Below the pieces are notes generated by a model, which saw nothing but the letters and a program-made list of their open reading frames with translations, had not been told where the DNA came from and did no database searches. DNA of 64,000 nt, from positions 62,001 to 126,000 of the forward strand of contig NZ_RBAK01000003.1 of NCBI RefSeq assembly GCF_003626595.1, read 5' to 3'. The stretch is from Micromonospora endolithica. GTDB lineage: Bacteria; Actinomycetota; Actinomycetes; Mycobacteriales; Micromonosporaceae. Made by a program: the position numbers and the translations under genes. Position 1 is the stretch's first letter, and each line of letters begins with the position of its first letter. Below are positions 45,950 through 54,111 of the stretch, piece by piece.

Positions 45950-46031
45950 CCGGAAGGGGCGCCGGGTGCTCCGGCACACCTGGTGACGCGCCCGGACGGG
46001 GCGCCGGGCGGCGGTGACCGTCCGGCGCCCC
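45930..46031 (-). promoter_or_regulatory. two tandem hairpins between flp-like and tadE-like genes
   Basis: Hairpin A: perfect 24-bp arms 45930-45953 and 45962-45985, loop 8 nt. Hairpin B: perfect 10-bp arms 45998-46007 and 46022-46031. They fill most of the 108 nt after the pilin-like gene and would stabilise or terminate its message, giving more pilin than downstream products. Confidence 0.75.
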
Positions 46032-46057
46032 AGGGGAGGGGCTGCTCGACGCACCGG

Positions 46058-46264
46058 TCAGGGCTTCGGGGAGGTGTGCTTCGGAATGCCGCTCATCCAG
46101 TCACTGGCGGACGTCCAGGCGGCGGCGGTGACCGCCATGGCGACGGCGACCAGACCGAAGATGATCACCGCGGTGGGTACCGGGCTGTCGCCCCGCTCAC
46201 CGTCACGGCGCAGCTCGGCCAGGCGGGCCGCCAGCGCGGCGTGCACGTAGTGGATGACGGACAT
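46058..46264 (-). CDS. Flp-like small pilin of the Tad locus
   Basis: 68 aa with a single hydrophobic helix (VPTAVIIFGLVAVAMAVTAAAW) after a charged N-terminal half (LAARLAELRRDGERGDSP). It stands directly after tadC, where the major pilin gene lies in actinobacterial tad loci. It lacks the textbook G-x-x-x-x-EY motif (GDSPVPT instead), so it may be a divergent pilin. ATG at 46264 has a good ribosome site (GAGAGAAGGAGC). Two strong hairpins follow. Confidence 0.72.
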   Translation of the reverse strand: MSVIHYVHAALAARLAELRRDGERGDSPVPTAVIIFGLVAVAMAVTAAAWTSASDWMSGIPKHTSPKP

Positions 46265-46290
46265 GGCGTGCTCCTTCTCTCGGGGGTGGT

Positions 46291-47160
46291 TCACAGGCGG
46301 GCGATGAACGGGTAGATGACGAAGCCGAGCAGGACGAAGACGAGCAGGCTTCCGGGGATGTCGAGCTTGCTCGTCACCCGCTCGGCGCGGGTCAGGTTGT
46401 CGGTACGGATCTGGTCCCGCAGCGAGTCGGCGCGGCTGCGCAGCGTCTCGTGCACCTGGGCGCCCTCGCTGCCGGCCGAGCGCATGATCGCGCCCACGTC
46501 GCCCAGCTCGGGGATGCCGATCTTGTCCGCGAGGTCGCGCAGCTCGTCCCAGGGCGAGTGCATCTGCATCTGGGCCAGCCGCAGCGACTCCCGGATCCGA
46601 TCGAAGACCCAGCCGTCGCAGACCGCCGCCGCCCGCTCCAGCGACTGCACCGGCCCGTGCGCGGCGGAGAGCTGCAACGCCACCAGGTCCAGGTAGGTGC
46701 AGACGGCGGCGCGGAACTCGTCCCGGGCCCGGTCGGCCTTGACCAGCACCGACCGGTGGGCGGTCAGTGCGCAGACCAGCGCCAACCCGATGCTGCCGAG
46801 CACCGGCACCACCACCGGCAGCCGTACGCCGACGGCCAGCAGCATCACCCCGAGCAGGGTCGGCGTGGCCAGCCCGATCAGGGCGGAGAGCAGCAGCGAC
46901 AGGGCGTACCGCTCGGGGGTCTGGTCGATCAGCGCGAGCTGGCGGTGCGGTGGCCGCAACCATCGGGACAGCCCGGTCAGCCAGTCCAGTTGCCGGTCGG
47001 CCGGGCCGGCGCTGGCGGTGCCGGGCGGCTGGTGCAGCCGGCGCAGCGCCGGGCCGAGCGCCGGGGTCGCCGGTACCAGTTCCCGGACCACCAGGAAGAC
47101 GCCGAACCCGACGGCCGCCCCACCGCTGACCGCGATGGCGAGCTGCCAGTTGAGGATCAC
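46291..47160 (-). CDS. tadC: TadC-like type II secretion F-family membrane protein
   Basis: 289 aa. An N-terminal helix, two helices at about 90-140 (SLLLSALIGLATPTLLGVMLL and VVPVLGSIGLALVCALTA), a cytoplasmic T2SSF domain (VCTYLDLVALQLSAAHGPVQSLERAA, GDVGAIMRSAGSEGAQV) and a final helix. It is one of two inner-membrane platform proteins of the Tad machine. GTG at 47160 overlaps tadB (GTGA). Confidence 0.88.
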   Translation of the reverse strand: MILNWQLAIAVSGGAAVGFGVFLVVRELVPATPALGPALRRLHQPPGTASAGPADRQLDWLTGLSRWLRPPHRQLALIDQTPERYALSLLLSALIGLATPTLLGVMLLAVGVRLPVVVPVLGSIGLALVCALTAHRSVLVKADRARDEFRAAVCTYLDLVALQLSAAHGPVQSLERAAAVCDGWVFDRIRESLRLAQMQMHSPWDELRDLADKIGIPELGDVGAIMRSAGSEGAQVHETLRSRADSLRDQIRTDNLTRAERVTSKLDIPGSLLVFVLLGFVIYPFIARL

Positions 47161-48068
47161 GCGAGCACCTCCTCGCGGTCGGGCGCCGGCAGGAAGCGGG
47201 CCGGTCGCTGCGGCTGGCTCATCGACCGCACCCAGGCGAGCAGGCCGATGAAGGCCGCGCCGAGCACCGCCATCACCAGCTGCCCGAAGGGCGTGCCGTA
47301 CGGCTGGACGTACTCGACGTTGACCAGGCCGTACGCGATGGTGGCCAGGGTCATGCCGGTGAGGAAGCGGACCGCGAACCGGGGTTGGGTGCGCTTCGCC
47401 TCGACCTCACGTCGGGTGGCCACCTCGCTCGCGGCGGCGCCGGCGATCGAGCCGAGCACGTCGCCCAGGCGTTCCCCCCGGTCGGTGAGGTGCAGGATCA
47501 GCGCGGCGACCACCTGGTCGCAGACCGGGTCGCCGATCTCGTCGGCGAAGGCGAGCAGGGCGGGCCGGGTCAGCCAGCCGGCCTGGAGGCGGGCGGCGAG
47601 CAGCCGTACCTCCTCCTGGATCTCCTCCGGCGCGGTGGCCACCGTGCCGGTGATCGCCGCCTGGAGGCCCTGGCCGGTGGTGGAGACGTCCTTGAGGCGG
47701 CGGGTCCACTCGCCGACCGCCTCGATCCGGGCGATGGCCCGCTGCTCCTCCTTACCGACGGAGAAGAGCCACGGCGTGCCCGGCACCGCGACGGCGACCA
47801 GCAGGCCGACCACCGGCAGGCCGGTGACCAGGAACGCCAGCGCCCCGGCGACCAGCGCGCCGATCAGCAGCGCCTGGTGGGTCCGCTGTTCGCGGGGTGT
47901 CGCGCCGGAGCCCTTCCACAGCCGGTCGACGCCCTTGCCGACACCCGGTGCGGCGCCCGGTGGGCGGCTGGTGCCGACGATCGCGACCACGGCCAGGATC
48001 AGCCCGGCGACGCAGGCGGCACCGGCCAGTACGGCGATCAGCTCCACGTTGTCCGGCACGGCGGTCAC
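47157..48068 (-). CDS. tadB: TadB-like type II secretion F-family membrane protein
   Basis: 303 aa. N-terminal helix VELIAVLAGAACVAGLILAVVAI, a central helix pair (ALLIGALVAGALAFLVTGLPVVGLL), the T2SSF domain with GQGLQAAITGTVATAPEEIQEEV and GERLGDVLGSIAGAAASEVATRREVEAKR, and a C-terminal helix. Platform partner of TadC. GTG at 48068 overlaps the tadA stop (GTGA). Confidence 0.88.
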   Translation of the reverse strand: MTAVPDNVELIAVLAGAACVAGLILAVVAIVGTSRPPGAAPGVGKGVDRLWKGSGATPREQRTHQALLIGALVAGALAFLVTGLPVVGLLVAVAVPGTPWLFSVGKEEQRAIARIEAVGEWTRRLKDVSTTGQGLQAAITGTVATAPEEIQEEVRLLAARLQAGWLTRPALLAFADEIGDPVCDQVVAALILHLTDRGERLGDVLGSIAGAAASEVATRREVEAKRTQPRFAVRFLTGMTLATIAYGLVNVEYVQPYGTPFGQLVMAVLGAAFIGLLAWVRSMSQPQRPARFLPAPDREEVLA

Positions 48069-49594
48069 CGCTGTCCCAGTCGGGTGTGCCGGGGCCGCCG
48101 CCAGGCGCCGGTGCCCGCCTCGATCCACCGGCCCAGCAGCCGGGCGTCGTAGCCGACCCGCAGCAGTTGGGCGCGGATCCGTTCCGGCAGGTGCCGGGGC
48201 ACCGCCCGACCGTCCGGCCCGGGGCCGAAGACGGTGGTGGTGGTGATCCGGTTGCTGTCGCCGACGCCGATGACCTCCTCGACGTGCGAGACGAAACGGT
48301 GCTTGCGGCCGCCGATCGCGGTCTCGTCCTCGACGGTGACGTAGACGATCAGGTCGAGGGCGTTGCCGGCCATCCGGCGGGCCTGGTCCACCGTCATCTC
48401 GCGGCCGTGCGCCAGCGCCAGCTCGATGATGCGTTCGCCGACCCCGCCCGGCGTACGGGCGTGGATCGTGCACATCGAACCGCGGCTGGTGGTCATGGCC
48501 TGGAGCATCGGGACGATCTCCCGCGAGCGGACCTCGCCGACGATGATCCGCAGGACGCCCATCCGCAGCGAGACGGGGATCAGGTCGGCGATGCTCACCT
48601 CGCCGGCCGGGCGCCCGTCCAGGCCGCGCTCGCCGTGCCCCTCCCGGGCCTCGAAGCTCATCACCGCCCGGTGCCGGTGTCCCCGGCGGGCGGGGAGCAG
48701 TTCCCGGCTCTCCTCCAGCAGCACGTACGGCTCGTCGGGCGGGATCTCGCTCATCAGGGCCCGGATGACGGTGGTCTTCCCGGCCCCGGCGAGACCGGCG
48801 ACCATGATGTTCAGGCCGGCCCGCATGGCGGCGCGCAGGAAGTCGCGCAGCAGCGGGTCGATCATCTCGTCCAGGTCGCCCCGGGCCCCGGCGATCTCGT
48901 CCAGGGTCACGTCCAGGGTGTTGTGCTTGCGGATCACCGCGTACGGGCGGTGGCTGACCAGGAACACGGCCGCGAGCCGGCTGCCGTCGGGCAGTTGCAG
49001 GTCCAGGGTGGGCTTCGAGGTGGACAGCGACCGTTCGGTGGCCCCGGCGCGGCGGGCCGCCGCCTGGAGGATCTCCACCAGCTCGTCGTCGCTGTCGGCG
49101 ATCGGGTCCACCCAGTCCACGCCGCCGCCGTGCCGGGTGATCCGCACCTGGTCGCAGCCGAGGATGTGGACCTCCTCGATGGTCCCGTCGACCAACAGCG
49201 TCTGTAGCCGGCCGAGGCCGGCCAGTTCGGCGGTGACCTGGTCGAGCAGGAGCCGTTCCTCGCCGGCCGCCATCGGGGTGCCGGACCGGCGGATCGCGTC
49301 GGCGTACTCGGACACCACCGCCACCGCCAGCCGGGCCCGCTCGACGTCCTCGGCGTCGGCGTCGAACTCCCGGCCGCGCTGCCACAGGGTGAGCCGTTCG
49401 CTCAGCTCCCGGCGCAGCTCGCGGACCACCTGGAAGTCGACCCGGCGGCTCGGTGGTTCCGGTGCGGGCGCGACCACCGGGGCGGTGGCGACGGCGGCCT
49501 GGTGCCGGCCGTTGGTCGGGGTCAGCGGCGGCGCGATCGAGGTCACGGCCGGCGCCTGCCGGCGGGGGTCGGTGGAGACCGGCTCAAACCGCAT
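48065..49594 (-). CDS. tadA: Tad pilus assembly ATPase (CpaF/TadA)
   Basis: 509 aa VirB11/CpaF-type secretion ATPase. Walker A is VAGLAGAGKTTVIRAL (about residue 265); the Asp box with LLEESRELLP, the Walker B/His box region VGEVRSREIVPMLQAM and GSMCTIHARTPGGVGERI are in family order. The first about 90 residues (Pro/Ala then ELRRELSERLTLWQRG) are N-terminal domain. It powers pilus assembly. ATG at 49594 overlaps the tadZ stop by 11 nt. Confidence 0.94.
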   Translation of the reverse strand: MRFEPVSTDPRRQAPAVTSIAPPLTPTNGRHQAAVATAPVVAPAPEPPSRRVDFQVVRELRRELSERLTLWQRGREFDADAEDVERARLAVAVVSEYADAIRRSGTPMAAGEERLLLDQVTAELAGLGRLQTLLVDGTIEEVHILGCDQVRITRHGGGVDWVDPIADSDDELVEILQAAARRAGATERSLSTSKPTLDLQLPDGSRLAAVFLVSHRPYAVIRKHNTLDVTLDEIAGARGDLDEMIDPLLRDFLRAAMRAGLNIMVAGLAGAGKTTVIRALMSEIPPDEPYVLLEESRELLPARRGHRHRAVMSFEAREGHGERGLDGRPAGEVSIADLIPVSLRMGVLRIIVGEVRSREIVPMLQAMTTSRGSMCTIHARTPGGVGERIIELALAHGREMTVDQARRMAGNALDLIVYVTVEDETAIGGRKHRFVSHVEEVIGVGDSNRITTTTVFGPGPDGRAVPRHLPERIRAQLLRVGYDARLLGRWIEAGTGAWRRPRHTRLGQR

Positions 49595-50384
49595 CCGGCA
49601 CCCCCTGCGCCACCGGCCACGCGAGCCGGGCCCGCCGCCGGTCCAGCAGCGACCCGACCGGCACCTCCAGGGCCCCGGCCGCGCGCATCAGCGGCCGTCC
49701 GGCCCGCACCGTGCCACCCAGGCTCAACACCTCGGCGGTACGCGGGTCACGCGGCATCCGGCCGATCACCGCCAGCCCGAGGGCGCGGCTGATCTCGCCG
49801 TCGGAGTGCCCGTCGCCGACCACCAGCAGCCGCAGCGTGCCCGGCGGCACCCGGTGCTCGGCGAAGTCGCTGCCGATCGCCCGGGCCATCGCCTTGGTGC
49901 CGGAGAGGTCGGGCAGTCGCGCGCCGCTGACCAGCAGCACCACCGAGGCGGCACGCAGGATCGGCCACGGTGTGCCGGGCACGTGCAACCGCCCGCAGTC
50001 GACGAGCACGTCGTACCCGGGGTCGCCCCGGTCGAGGGCGGTGAAGAAGTCGGCGAAGCGTTGCCACAGCGGGATGACGCTGCCGGCCTGGGCGGGGTCG
50101 ACGACTCCGGGCAGCAGCAGCCGTTCCCGTTTCGGGGCGTCCAGGTCGACCAGCTGGGACCAGAAGGCGGTCTCCAGGTTGCCGTCGCGCAGCTCACCGA
50201 CGGCCAGTTCGCCGATGCCCCGTGGTCCGTCGAGCGCCCCGCCCAGGTAGCCGGCGAGGATCGAGCCGCCGGCCGGGTCGGCCTCGACCAGCACCAGCCG
50301 GCGGTGCCAGGTCAGCGCGCAGGCCAGCGCGGACGTGGTGACACCGGGCGAGCCCTTGGCCGCGACCAGCGCGATGACCGCCAT
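49584..50384 (-). CDS. tadZ: TadZ/CpaE-like MinD-family ATPase
   Basis: 266 aa. Deviant Walker A KGSPGVTTSALACAL near the N-terminus, then LVEADPAGGSILAGYLGG and VLVDCGRL (switch regions). This is the MinD/ParA fold of CpaE/TadZ proteins, which place the Tad machine in the cell. ATG at 50384. It ends inside the tadA start and begins 3 nt after the CpaB-like stop. Confidence 0.88.
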   Translation of the reverse strand: MAVIALVAAKGSPGVTTSALACALTWHRRLVLVEADPAGGSILAGYLGGALDGPRGIGELAVGELRDGNLETAFWSQLVDLDAPKRERLLLPGVVDPAQAGSVIPLWQRFADFFTALDRGDPGYDVLVDCGRLHVPGTPWPILRAASVVLLVSGARLPDLSGTKAMARAIGSDFAEHRVPPGTLRLLVVGDGHSDGEISRALGLAVIGRMPRDPRTAEVLSLGGTVRAGRPLMRAAGALEVPVGSLLDRRRARLAWPVAQGVPDAV

Positions 50385-50386
50385 GC

Positions 50387-51046
50387 TCAGGCCGCCTCGG
50401 TGAGGACGACCGCGATCCGGTCCTGCGCGGAGAGCGCCACGACGGCCGGTACGTCCCGGACGGCGAGCGCCAGGTAGACCACCGACTTGTCGCCGTTGCC
50501 GGTGGGGGCGGTGTCGATGACGGTGGCGGTGAAGCGGGTGGCGACCCCGGCCGGAGTGTCGTCGTCGGAGTCCGGGGTGCTGACCAGCAGCACCTTGTCG
50601 CCGGGGTGCAGTGTGCGGGCGGGGACCTCGGCCGGGTCGAGCCCGAGGGCGAGCTGCTGCTGCCCGGGGCCGAGCAGCGGGTCGTCGGTGAGCTGGTCGT
50701 CGGTGAGCAGGGTGCCCGGTACCAGCGACACGGCGGCCCGCTTGCCGACGATCTCGTCGAGCCGGCCGGCGGACACCGGGGCCAGTCCCCGGCCGCCGGC
50801 CACCTGGACGGTGATCAGGTCGTCGGCGGCGACCGTGCGACCGACCTCGACCGGCCGGGCGACCGCGAGGTAGCTGCCGGTGGCCCGCACCGAGGTGACC
50901 GCGAACGCCGCCCCCAGCCCGCCGAGGGCGATCAGCAGCACCGCCAGCCCGAGCAGCCCGGGCCGCATCCTGCGTTGCCGCACCACCTTCGGTGGGCTGA
51001 CCGGGGCGTCCACCGGTCCGGTCCCGTTGCGCGTCGCCAGGCTCAC
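50387..51046 (-). CDS. SAF-domain (CpaB/RcpC-like) protein
   Basis: 219 aa. A membrane helix at about 30-52 (LLGLAVLLIALGGLGAAFAVTS) is followed by a SAF domain: VARPVEVGRTVAADDLITVQV and AAVSLVPGTLLTDDQL. The size and location match CpaB/RcpC proteins of Tad systems, which lie outside the membrane and may thread the pilus through the wall. GTG at 51046 overlaps the preceding stop by 4 nt. Confidence 0.86.
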   Translation of the reverse strand: MSLATRNGTGPVDAPVSPPKVVRQRRMRPGLLGLAVLLIALGGLGAAFAVTSVRATGSYLAVARPVEVGRTVAADDLITVQVAGGRGLAPVSAGRLDEIVGKRAAVSLVPGTLLTDDQLTDDPLLGPGQQQLALGLDPAEVPARTLHPGDKVLLVSTPDSDDDTPAGVATRFTATVIDTAPTGNGDKSVVYLALAVRDVPAVVALSAQDRIAVVLTEAA

Positions 51047-52005
51047 TCTGCCACCACCTGTAGTTCGTTGATCCGGATCGTCGCCGCGTCGCTGGTCCTG
51101 GTCTGCCGGAAGGGGGGACTCTGCTCCACGCCGCGGGCCCACCAGCGCACCGTCCAGTGGGTCACCGCGAAGACCCGGTACCGATCGGCCTTCGCGTAGC
51201 CCTTGTGGTAGCCGCAGTCCGGGGACTTCTTGCCGGCGTGCGGGCCGTCGGCCTCGTAGGGCGTGCCGGCGCCCTTGCAATCCTGCTTGTCGCCGTTGCC
51301 CATGTACCAGACGACCCGGTCGACCTTCGCCTCGATACGGACGGTCAGGCCGCGGTCGGTCACCCGCTTGCGGATCGGACCGAAGTACTCCCGGCCGCCG
51401 CTGGCCCACATCCAGACCGGCAGGCCGACCAGGCCGGGACCCTTGTCCTTGTCCGGCGCGATGGCGATCCTCGGGCGCTCCAGTCTGATCGACGCCAGCG
51501 CCCGGCGGGCCAACTCCTCCGGGTCCGGTGGCGCGCCGAAGCCGGGCGGTGGGCTGGCGAGCAGGACCTCGTTCTGCTCGCCCACGGCGCCGCCGTTGCA
51601 GCTCTGCACATACCACCGCTGCCCCTCGGGCGGCACGCTCGGCTGCGGCTCGGCGACCTTGTAGTAGCAGCCGTCGCTGTTGTTGAACCAGCCGAGCACG
51701 TCGTCGTAGCAGGCGATGACGCGGCCGTTCCACATGCACTTCCCGCCGCCGCCGCCACCGCCGCCGTCCCCGCCCCCGTCGTCCCCGCCGTCGCCGGGAT
51801 CGCCGGGGTCACCCGGGTCGTCGTCCCAGACGTTGCAGTCGAGCTGACCGGGCGGGCACTCCGCTCCGGGCGGACCGGCGTGCGCGGGCACCCCGACCGT
51901 CGCGGCGAGCAGCGCGGCCAGGGCGAGCGGCGCGATCCCCCGTCGCCCGGCCCGCCGGCTCAGCACGGCTGGTCCTGGTGAGCGGCGCCGGCGCTGATCA
52001 GCCAC
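51043..52005 (-). CDS. secreted protein of the Tad operon, unknown function
   Basis: 320 aa. Signal peptide (RRGIAPLALAALLAATVGVPAHA), Cys pair ECPPGQLDC, an Asp/Gly-Pro tract (DPGDPGDPGDGGDDGGG) followed by a Gly run, then a Trp/Cys-rich domain with CMWNGRVIACYDDVLGWF, CYYKVAEPQP, WYVQSCNGG and a C-terminal beta region (VDRVVWYMGNGDKQDC, HWTVRWWARG). Eight or so Cys suggest disulfides. Always encoded here with the pilus genes by 4-nt overlap, so probably an extracellular pilus or wall component. No known family recognised. Confidence 0.75.
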   Translation of the reverse strand: MADQRRRRSPGPAVLSRRAGRRGIAPLALAALLAATVGVPAHAGPPGAECPPGQLDCNVWDDDPGDPGDPGDGGDDGGGDGGGGGGGGKCMWNGRVIACYDDVLGWFNNSDGCYYKVAEPQPSVPPEGQRWYVQSCNGGAVGEQNEVLLASPPPGFGAPPDPEELARRALASIRLERPRIAIAPDKDKGPGLVGLPVWMWASGGREYFGPIRKRVTDRGLTVRIEAKVDRVVWYMGNGDKQDCKGAGTPYEADGPHAGKKSPDCGYHKGYAKADRYRVFAVTHWTVRWWARGVEQSPPFRQTRTSDAATIRINELQVVAE

Positions 52006-52526
52006 CGGCCGTCGGGATAGCGGGTGGCGGTGGCGGTGACCAGGTGCCGGGTGCCGCGGGTGCCGGGAACGACCTTCTGGTCACGCGCGTAGACGAGCTG
52101 GTAGCCGGTCGCGTCCAGGCAGTCCTGGATCTCCACGGTCGGCGGGACGGTGTCCAGGCTGACCGAGACCACGGCCGGGTCGGAGACCAGCTTGCCGGTG
52201 CGTACCGCGCCGTTCCGTTTCGCCTGCCGAATGCTCAACCGGAGTCGGGTCAGCAGTGGATCACCCACGAAGGTGGACAGTTCGGGAAGATGGGGATCGC
52301 TGCGGCCGCTCGCCTCACGGGACGCGGTGAGATATCCGGAATAAGCGGCCAGTGCCGCCTTTCCCGCCGCGAGTTCCGCTGTTTTCCGGTCGGTTCGGGC
52401 CGGTGCGGCGTCGGCCGCCGCGGTGCCGGCGGACGTGTCGTCGCCGCCGCCGCAGGCCGTGCTGGAAACGACCGTAGCGGCCACGACCAGGCAGGTTGAC
52501 CAACGGCGAAGCTGCCGTCCTCGCAC
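51960..52526 (-). CDS. lipoprotein, first gene of the Tad operon
   Basis: 188 aa. Lipobox VSSTAC (Cys25), Thr/Ala linker, a helix KTAELAAGKAALAAYSGYLTASREAS and a cystatin/NTF2-like alpha+beta domain (VVSVSLDTVPPTVEIQDCLDATGYQLVY, HLVTATATRYPDGRWLIS). The pattern of a helix then strands ending in DGRWLIS is typical of small NTF2-like actinobacterial lipoproteins. Overlaps the secreted-protein gene by 46 nt. GTG at 52526 with GAGGAGG upstream. Confidence 0.75.
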   Translation of the reverse strand: MRGRQLRRWSTCLVVAATVVSSTACGGGDDTSAGTAAADAAPARTDRKTAELAAGKAALAAYSGYLTASREASGRSDPHLPELSTFVGDPLLTRLRLSIRQAKRNGAVRTGKLVSDPAVVSVSLDTVPPTVEIQDCLDATGYQLVYARDQKVVPGTRGTRHLVTATATRYPDGRWLISAGAAHQDQPC

Positions 52527-53124
52527 TGTCGTGCCTCCTCAGTGGCAACCCGGGGCCGCGTGGCGGCGGCCGGCGGGCATGCGGAAGTGCGGCCGAATGA
52601 ACACATCCGAACCCGCCCCGTGCGCTGCCGCATTTACCGATACAGATCTTCTGGTGAGCCAGATCCTTTTTTCGTCCGGTTGTCTCGTCATGGGTTGCAT
52701 CACACCCAAGGGGCGAGCATAGGCTGACGCCCGCCGATGCAACAGAGGCAATTCAACCGGATACTCTCCGTGATGACGGGTGGTGGTGGGGCATGGTTGC
52801 GGGCAGGTTGCGACGAGCCGTCCGGCCGATGTGCGCGGGTGTCGGGCCGGGTCGACGCGCCCCCTTCCGGGGCATCCCCCGCGGTCGCCCGCCGAGGGGT
52901 CGGCTCCACCCCGAACGTCGGTCGATGTCCCGTTTGTCCCTCGGCCGTCCGGCTGTCCCGGCGGGGCCGGGTGGCGACGCGACCGTCCGACCGCATCCGT
53001 CCGGGCCGGCGTCCGGTCGCGCCGGAGTCCGGGGCGACGACGCCCCGGCCCGTTACAGATCTTCGCCAGTCGAACTACCCTCCGTGTCCGCCCCGGCGGC
53101 ACCCGACGGCGAGGCGGCGGAACG
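52527..53124. other. 598-bp divergent control region, Tad operon and prepilin peptidase
   Basis: No credible gene. Inverted repeat GTTGCATC (52694-52701) and GATGCAAC (52736-52743) flanks TAGGCT (52720-52725, plus) and the overlapping TATGCT on minus, which could be back-to-back -10 boxes. At 52650-52672 a 5-bp stem is followed by six T, rare in this genome. The 52590-52760 part is much lower in GC than its surroundings. Confidence 0.5.
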
Positions 53125-53925
53125 ATGAGCGATCCGGCAACCACCCGGGCCGTCCCCGGGCCCCGGTCCGGGGGCACTTCGGGAACCGGGAGGACGCGGT
53201 GGTCGTACCGCTGGGGGTTGCTCGCCGGCACGCCGGCGCTGCGGCTCGCGGCGCTGCGGCACGCCGTACCGTCGGGGTCCCCGGGCCGGAGAGGGTGCGA
53301 TGCCTGCGGCGCGCCGATCGGCCTGGACCGGCCGTGGCCGGCGCTCGGCCCGACCGCCCGCTGCGGACGGTGCCGGACCCGGGTCGGCCCACCGCCGGGC
53401 GCGGTGGAGGCCGCGACCGTTCTCGCCGTCGCGGTTCTGGCGCTGGTCGGACCGCCCGTCGGTGAGCTGGTGGCGACGGCCTGGTGGCTCGGCTGGATGG
53501 TGCCGCTGGTCCTGGTCGACGCGGCCGTGCACCGGCTGCCGGACCGGTTCACCGCGCCGGCCGCGCTCGGCACCTGGCTGCTGCTCGGGGTGGCCGCGCT
53601 GACCGGCGCGGGAGCAGCACCCTGGTGGCGGGCGACCGCCGCCGGGCTCGGACTCGGGCTGTTCTTCGCCACCACCACGCTGTTGCTCGGGCGGCGCGGG
53701 TTCGGCCTCGGCGACGCCAAGCTCGCGGTCGGTGCGGGGATGCTGCTCGGCTGGTACGGCTGGGTGTTCCCGGTGTTCGGGCTGCTGGCGGCGTGCGGGC
53801 TGGCCGCGCTGGTCGCCGCCGGCCTGCTGGTGGCCGGCCGGGTCCGCTGGTCCGGTCACCTGCCGTTCGGCCCGTTCCTGGTGCTCGGCACGGTGGCCGC
53901 ACTGCTGCTGGCCACCCGACCCTGA
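53125..53925 (+). CDS. prepilin peptidase (A24 family, TadV/CpaA type)
   Basis: 266 aa. Two zinc-ribbon-like Cys pairs (CDACG, CGRC) at 70-100, then polytopic membrane helices. The two catalytic Asp of GxGD proteases are in LVLVDAAVHRLPDRF and GFGLGDAKLAVG. It should cleave the Flp-like and TadE-like precursors. No methylase domain beyond the Cys region, as in full-length PilD. ATG at 53125; divergent from the Tad operon across a shared 600-bp region. Confidence 0.9.
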   Translation: MSDPATTRAVPGPRSGGTSGTGRTRWSYRWGLLAGTPALRLAALRHAVPSGSPGRRGCDACGAPIGLDRPWPALGPTARCGRCRTRVGPPPGAVEAATVLAVAVLALVGPPVGELVATAWWLGWMVPLVLVDAAVHRLPDRFTAPAALGTWLLLGVAALTGAGAAPWWRATAAGLGLGLFFATTTLLLGRRGFGLGDAKLAVGAGMLLGWYGWVFPVFGLLAACGLAALVAAGLLVAGRVRWSGHLPFGPFLVLGTVAALLLATRP

Positions 53926-54111
53926 CCCGCCCGGCCCGACCCATGAGTCGCGTCACCCGCCGGCCGGGCGGCGTTTAGCGCGGGCCCGCGGGTGGAAAAC
54001 CGTCCGGACCACCGCGCGGCGCGCGATGGTCGGCGGCCCGTTCGGGGTTCAGCGACCTCACAGCCGGCTCTGCTTCGGTGGCCTGGTACGCCGGACACCG
54101 CAGGAGGCGCC

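Noticed and set aside
46265..46963. Longer frame upstream of the pilin-like gene
   Set aside because: It runs antisense-free over tadC but in a wrong frame with Arg/Gly shadow composition; the ATG at 46264 has a ribosome site.
52423..52727. Small open frame ending near the T6 hairpin
   Set aside because: No conserved features; overlaps the lipoprotein 5' end on the other strand and the control region.
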